Below, in pieces: positions 13,157 through 13,692 of a stretch of DNA of 13,692 bases. Numbering within the stretch: the stretch's first letter is position 1; each line of letters opens with the position of its first letter. The notes under the pieces are model-generated. The model saw only the letters and a program-made list of their open reading frames with translations, was not told the DNA's origin and ran no database searches. The DNA comes from Nitrospirota bacterium (GTDB lineage Bacteria; NPL-UPA2; JAGMAN01): contig JAUWHM010000116.1 in assembly GCA_030605915.1 (NCBI GenBank), positions 1 to 13,692 of the forward strand, written 5' to 3'. The position numbers and the translations under genes were made by a program.

Positions 13157-13692
13157 CTTCTTCTCCTCTTCAGATGGGCTGCACCTACCAACAGGACAGA
13201 ACACAGACCCAGGCTGCTAAGAGCCATTCCTGCACGGAAGGAGAAGGGGCAGTAAATAAACTTAATCTCATGCCTCCCCTCCTTGAGGTAGACTGCTCTG
13301 AGAAGGTAGTTTGCTTTATAGATTTTATCCCTCTTCCCATCTATATATACCGACCAGGCAGGGTAATAAGTATCGCTCAAGACCAGGAAACCGGGACTGT
13401 CCAATCTTGCCTCTATGATAACCTGATTGGGAGAATACTTTATTATCTGAGCCTCACCCGAGCCAACCCCAGGCATAGAGGGAGAGAATTCTTCCGGAGG
13501 AGCTTCTTCCAGAATGAGATACTCTCGCGGGTTGAAGTGAGGACTTTTCACCTCCCTTAAAATTTCCTCTCTTTCCTTAATCACCTTAACCCGATGGACA
13601 ACGAAAGCACGGGGCAGGAAATTCCGGTTCTCATATACTCTCACCTTCTCGCTGTAGGCAGTTAGGCTCAGGCGCGGATGGTCCAACTCGGG
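13153..13692 (-). CDS. YfhO-like membrane protein, C-terminal part only (N-terminus beyond window)
   Basis: This open frame enters from the right edge and gives 179 residues before a TGA. It continues to base 13692 without a start, so the gene is larger; a TTG at 13686 is just an internal Leu codon. It shows the C-terminal pattern of YfhO-family proteins: VYENRNFLPRAFVVHRVKV near the cut end, then VIIEARLDSPGFLVLSDTYYPAWSVYIDG, IYKANYLLRAVYLKEGRHEIKFIYCPFSF, a last hydrophobic helix (AGMALSSLGLCSVLLVGAA) and a basic tail. Full-length YfhO proteins are large GT-C-like membrane proteins. In Bacillus subtilis YfhO acts with the GT2 enzyme CsbB in cell-envelope glycosylation. The ATGA overlap with a GT2 gene here fits that two-step scheme. 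Family confident, function inferred. Confidence 0.82.
   Translation of the reverse strand, partial: PELDHPRLSLTAYSEKVRVYENRNFLPRAFVVHRVKVIKEREEILREVKSPHFNPREYLILEEAPPEEFSPSMPGVGSGEAQIIKYSPNQVIIEARLDSPGFLVLSDTYYPAWSVYIDGKRDKIYKANYLLRAVYLKEGRHEIKFIYCPFSFRAGMALSSLGLCSVLLVGAAHLKRRRR

Noticed and set aside
13174..13560. Plus-strand ORF of 128 codons opposite the YfhO-like C-terminus
   Set aside because: The minus-strand frame has strong YfhO-family similarity and a coupled junction, while the plus-strand translation looks random.

Overview
The window looks like chromosomal DNA of an uncultivated-type, Gram-negative-like bacterium. Base composition is in the mid-40s % G+C by eye. Genes use Shine-Dalgarno sites and ATG or GTG starts, and all genes are on the minus strand, so transcription runs from high to low coordinates. 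Long arrays of GT-C membrane glycosyltransferases beside GT2 enzymes, a DUF2723-TPR protein, short 7-bp tandem repeats and a set of minor pseudopilins recall candidate phyla such as Omnitrophota or Aerophobota. That placement is an impression, not a demonstrated assignment.

Positions 13692 to 3331 hold a glycan-assembly cluster of eight genes. In transcription order they are: the C-terminus of a YfhO-like membrane protein, a DPM1-like polyprenyl-phosphate glycosyltransferase, a DUF2723 membrane glycosyltransferase with C-terminal TPRs, a GT87-like protein, a GT39-like protein, a second GT2 enzyme, an ALG5-like GT2 fused to a SAM methyltransferase, and an uncharacterised GT-C-like membrane protein. 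Four junctions are 4-nt ATGA or GTGA overlaps and the other three gaps are 22, 28 and 50 nt, so this is probably one operon. The logic suggested is that GT2 enzymes load sugars onto polyprenyl phosphate on the cytoplasmic face and GT-C enzymes use those donors on the outer face.

Positions 3330 to 1 hold a minor-pseudopilin operon, in the order FimT/GspH-like, PilV-like, PilW-like and PilX-like (cut by the window edge). A near-consensus sigma70 promoter lies directly upstream of the FimT-like gene.

Two insertions interrupt the pilin operon. A 108-bp palindromic, MITE-like element fills the PilV-PilW gap and leaves PilW without a visible Shine-Dalgarno site. A toxin-antitoxin pair (DUF4258 plus a short YgiT-type zinc-finger protein) sits between PilW and PilX. 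It is flanked by a 27-bp, 25/27 direct repeat that is the 3' end of the pilW gene. The downstream copy still reads in the PilW frame to a stop overlapping the pilX start, so the original operon junction can be reconstructed. This is the most informative structure in the window.

Other notable points are two (GGTGATT)n heptamer repeats in predicted loops of the DUF2723 protein, an 8-bp C tract in the same gene, and a visibly AT-rich fused glycosyltransferase-methyltransferase gene. No rRNA, tRNA, CRISPR array or transposase gene was seen, and no gene-free stretch exceeds 300 bases.
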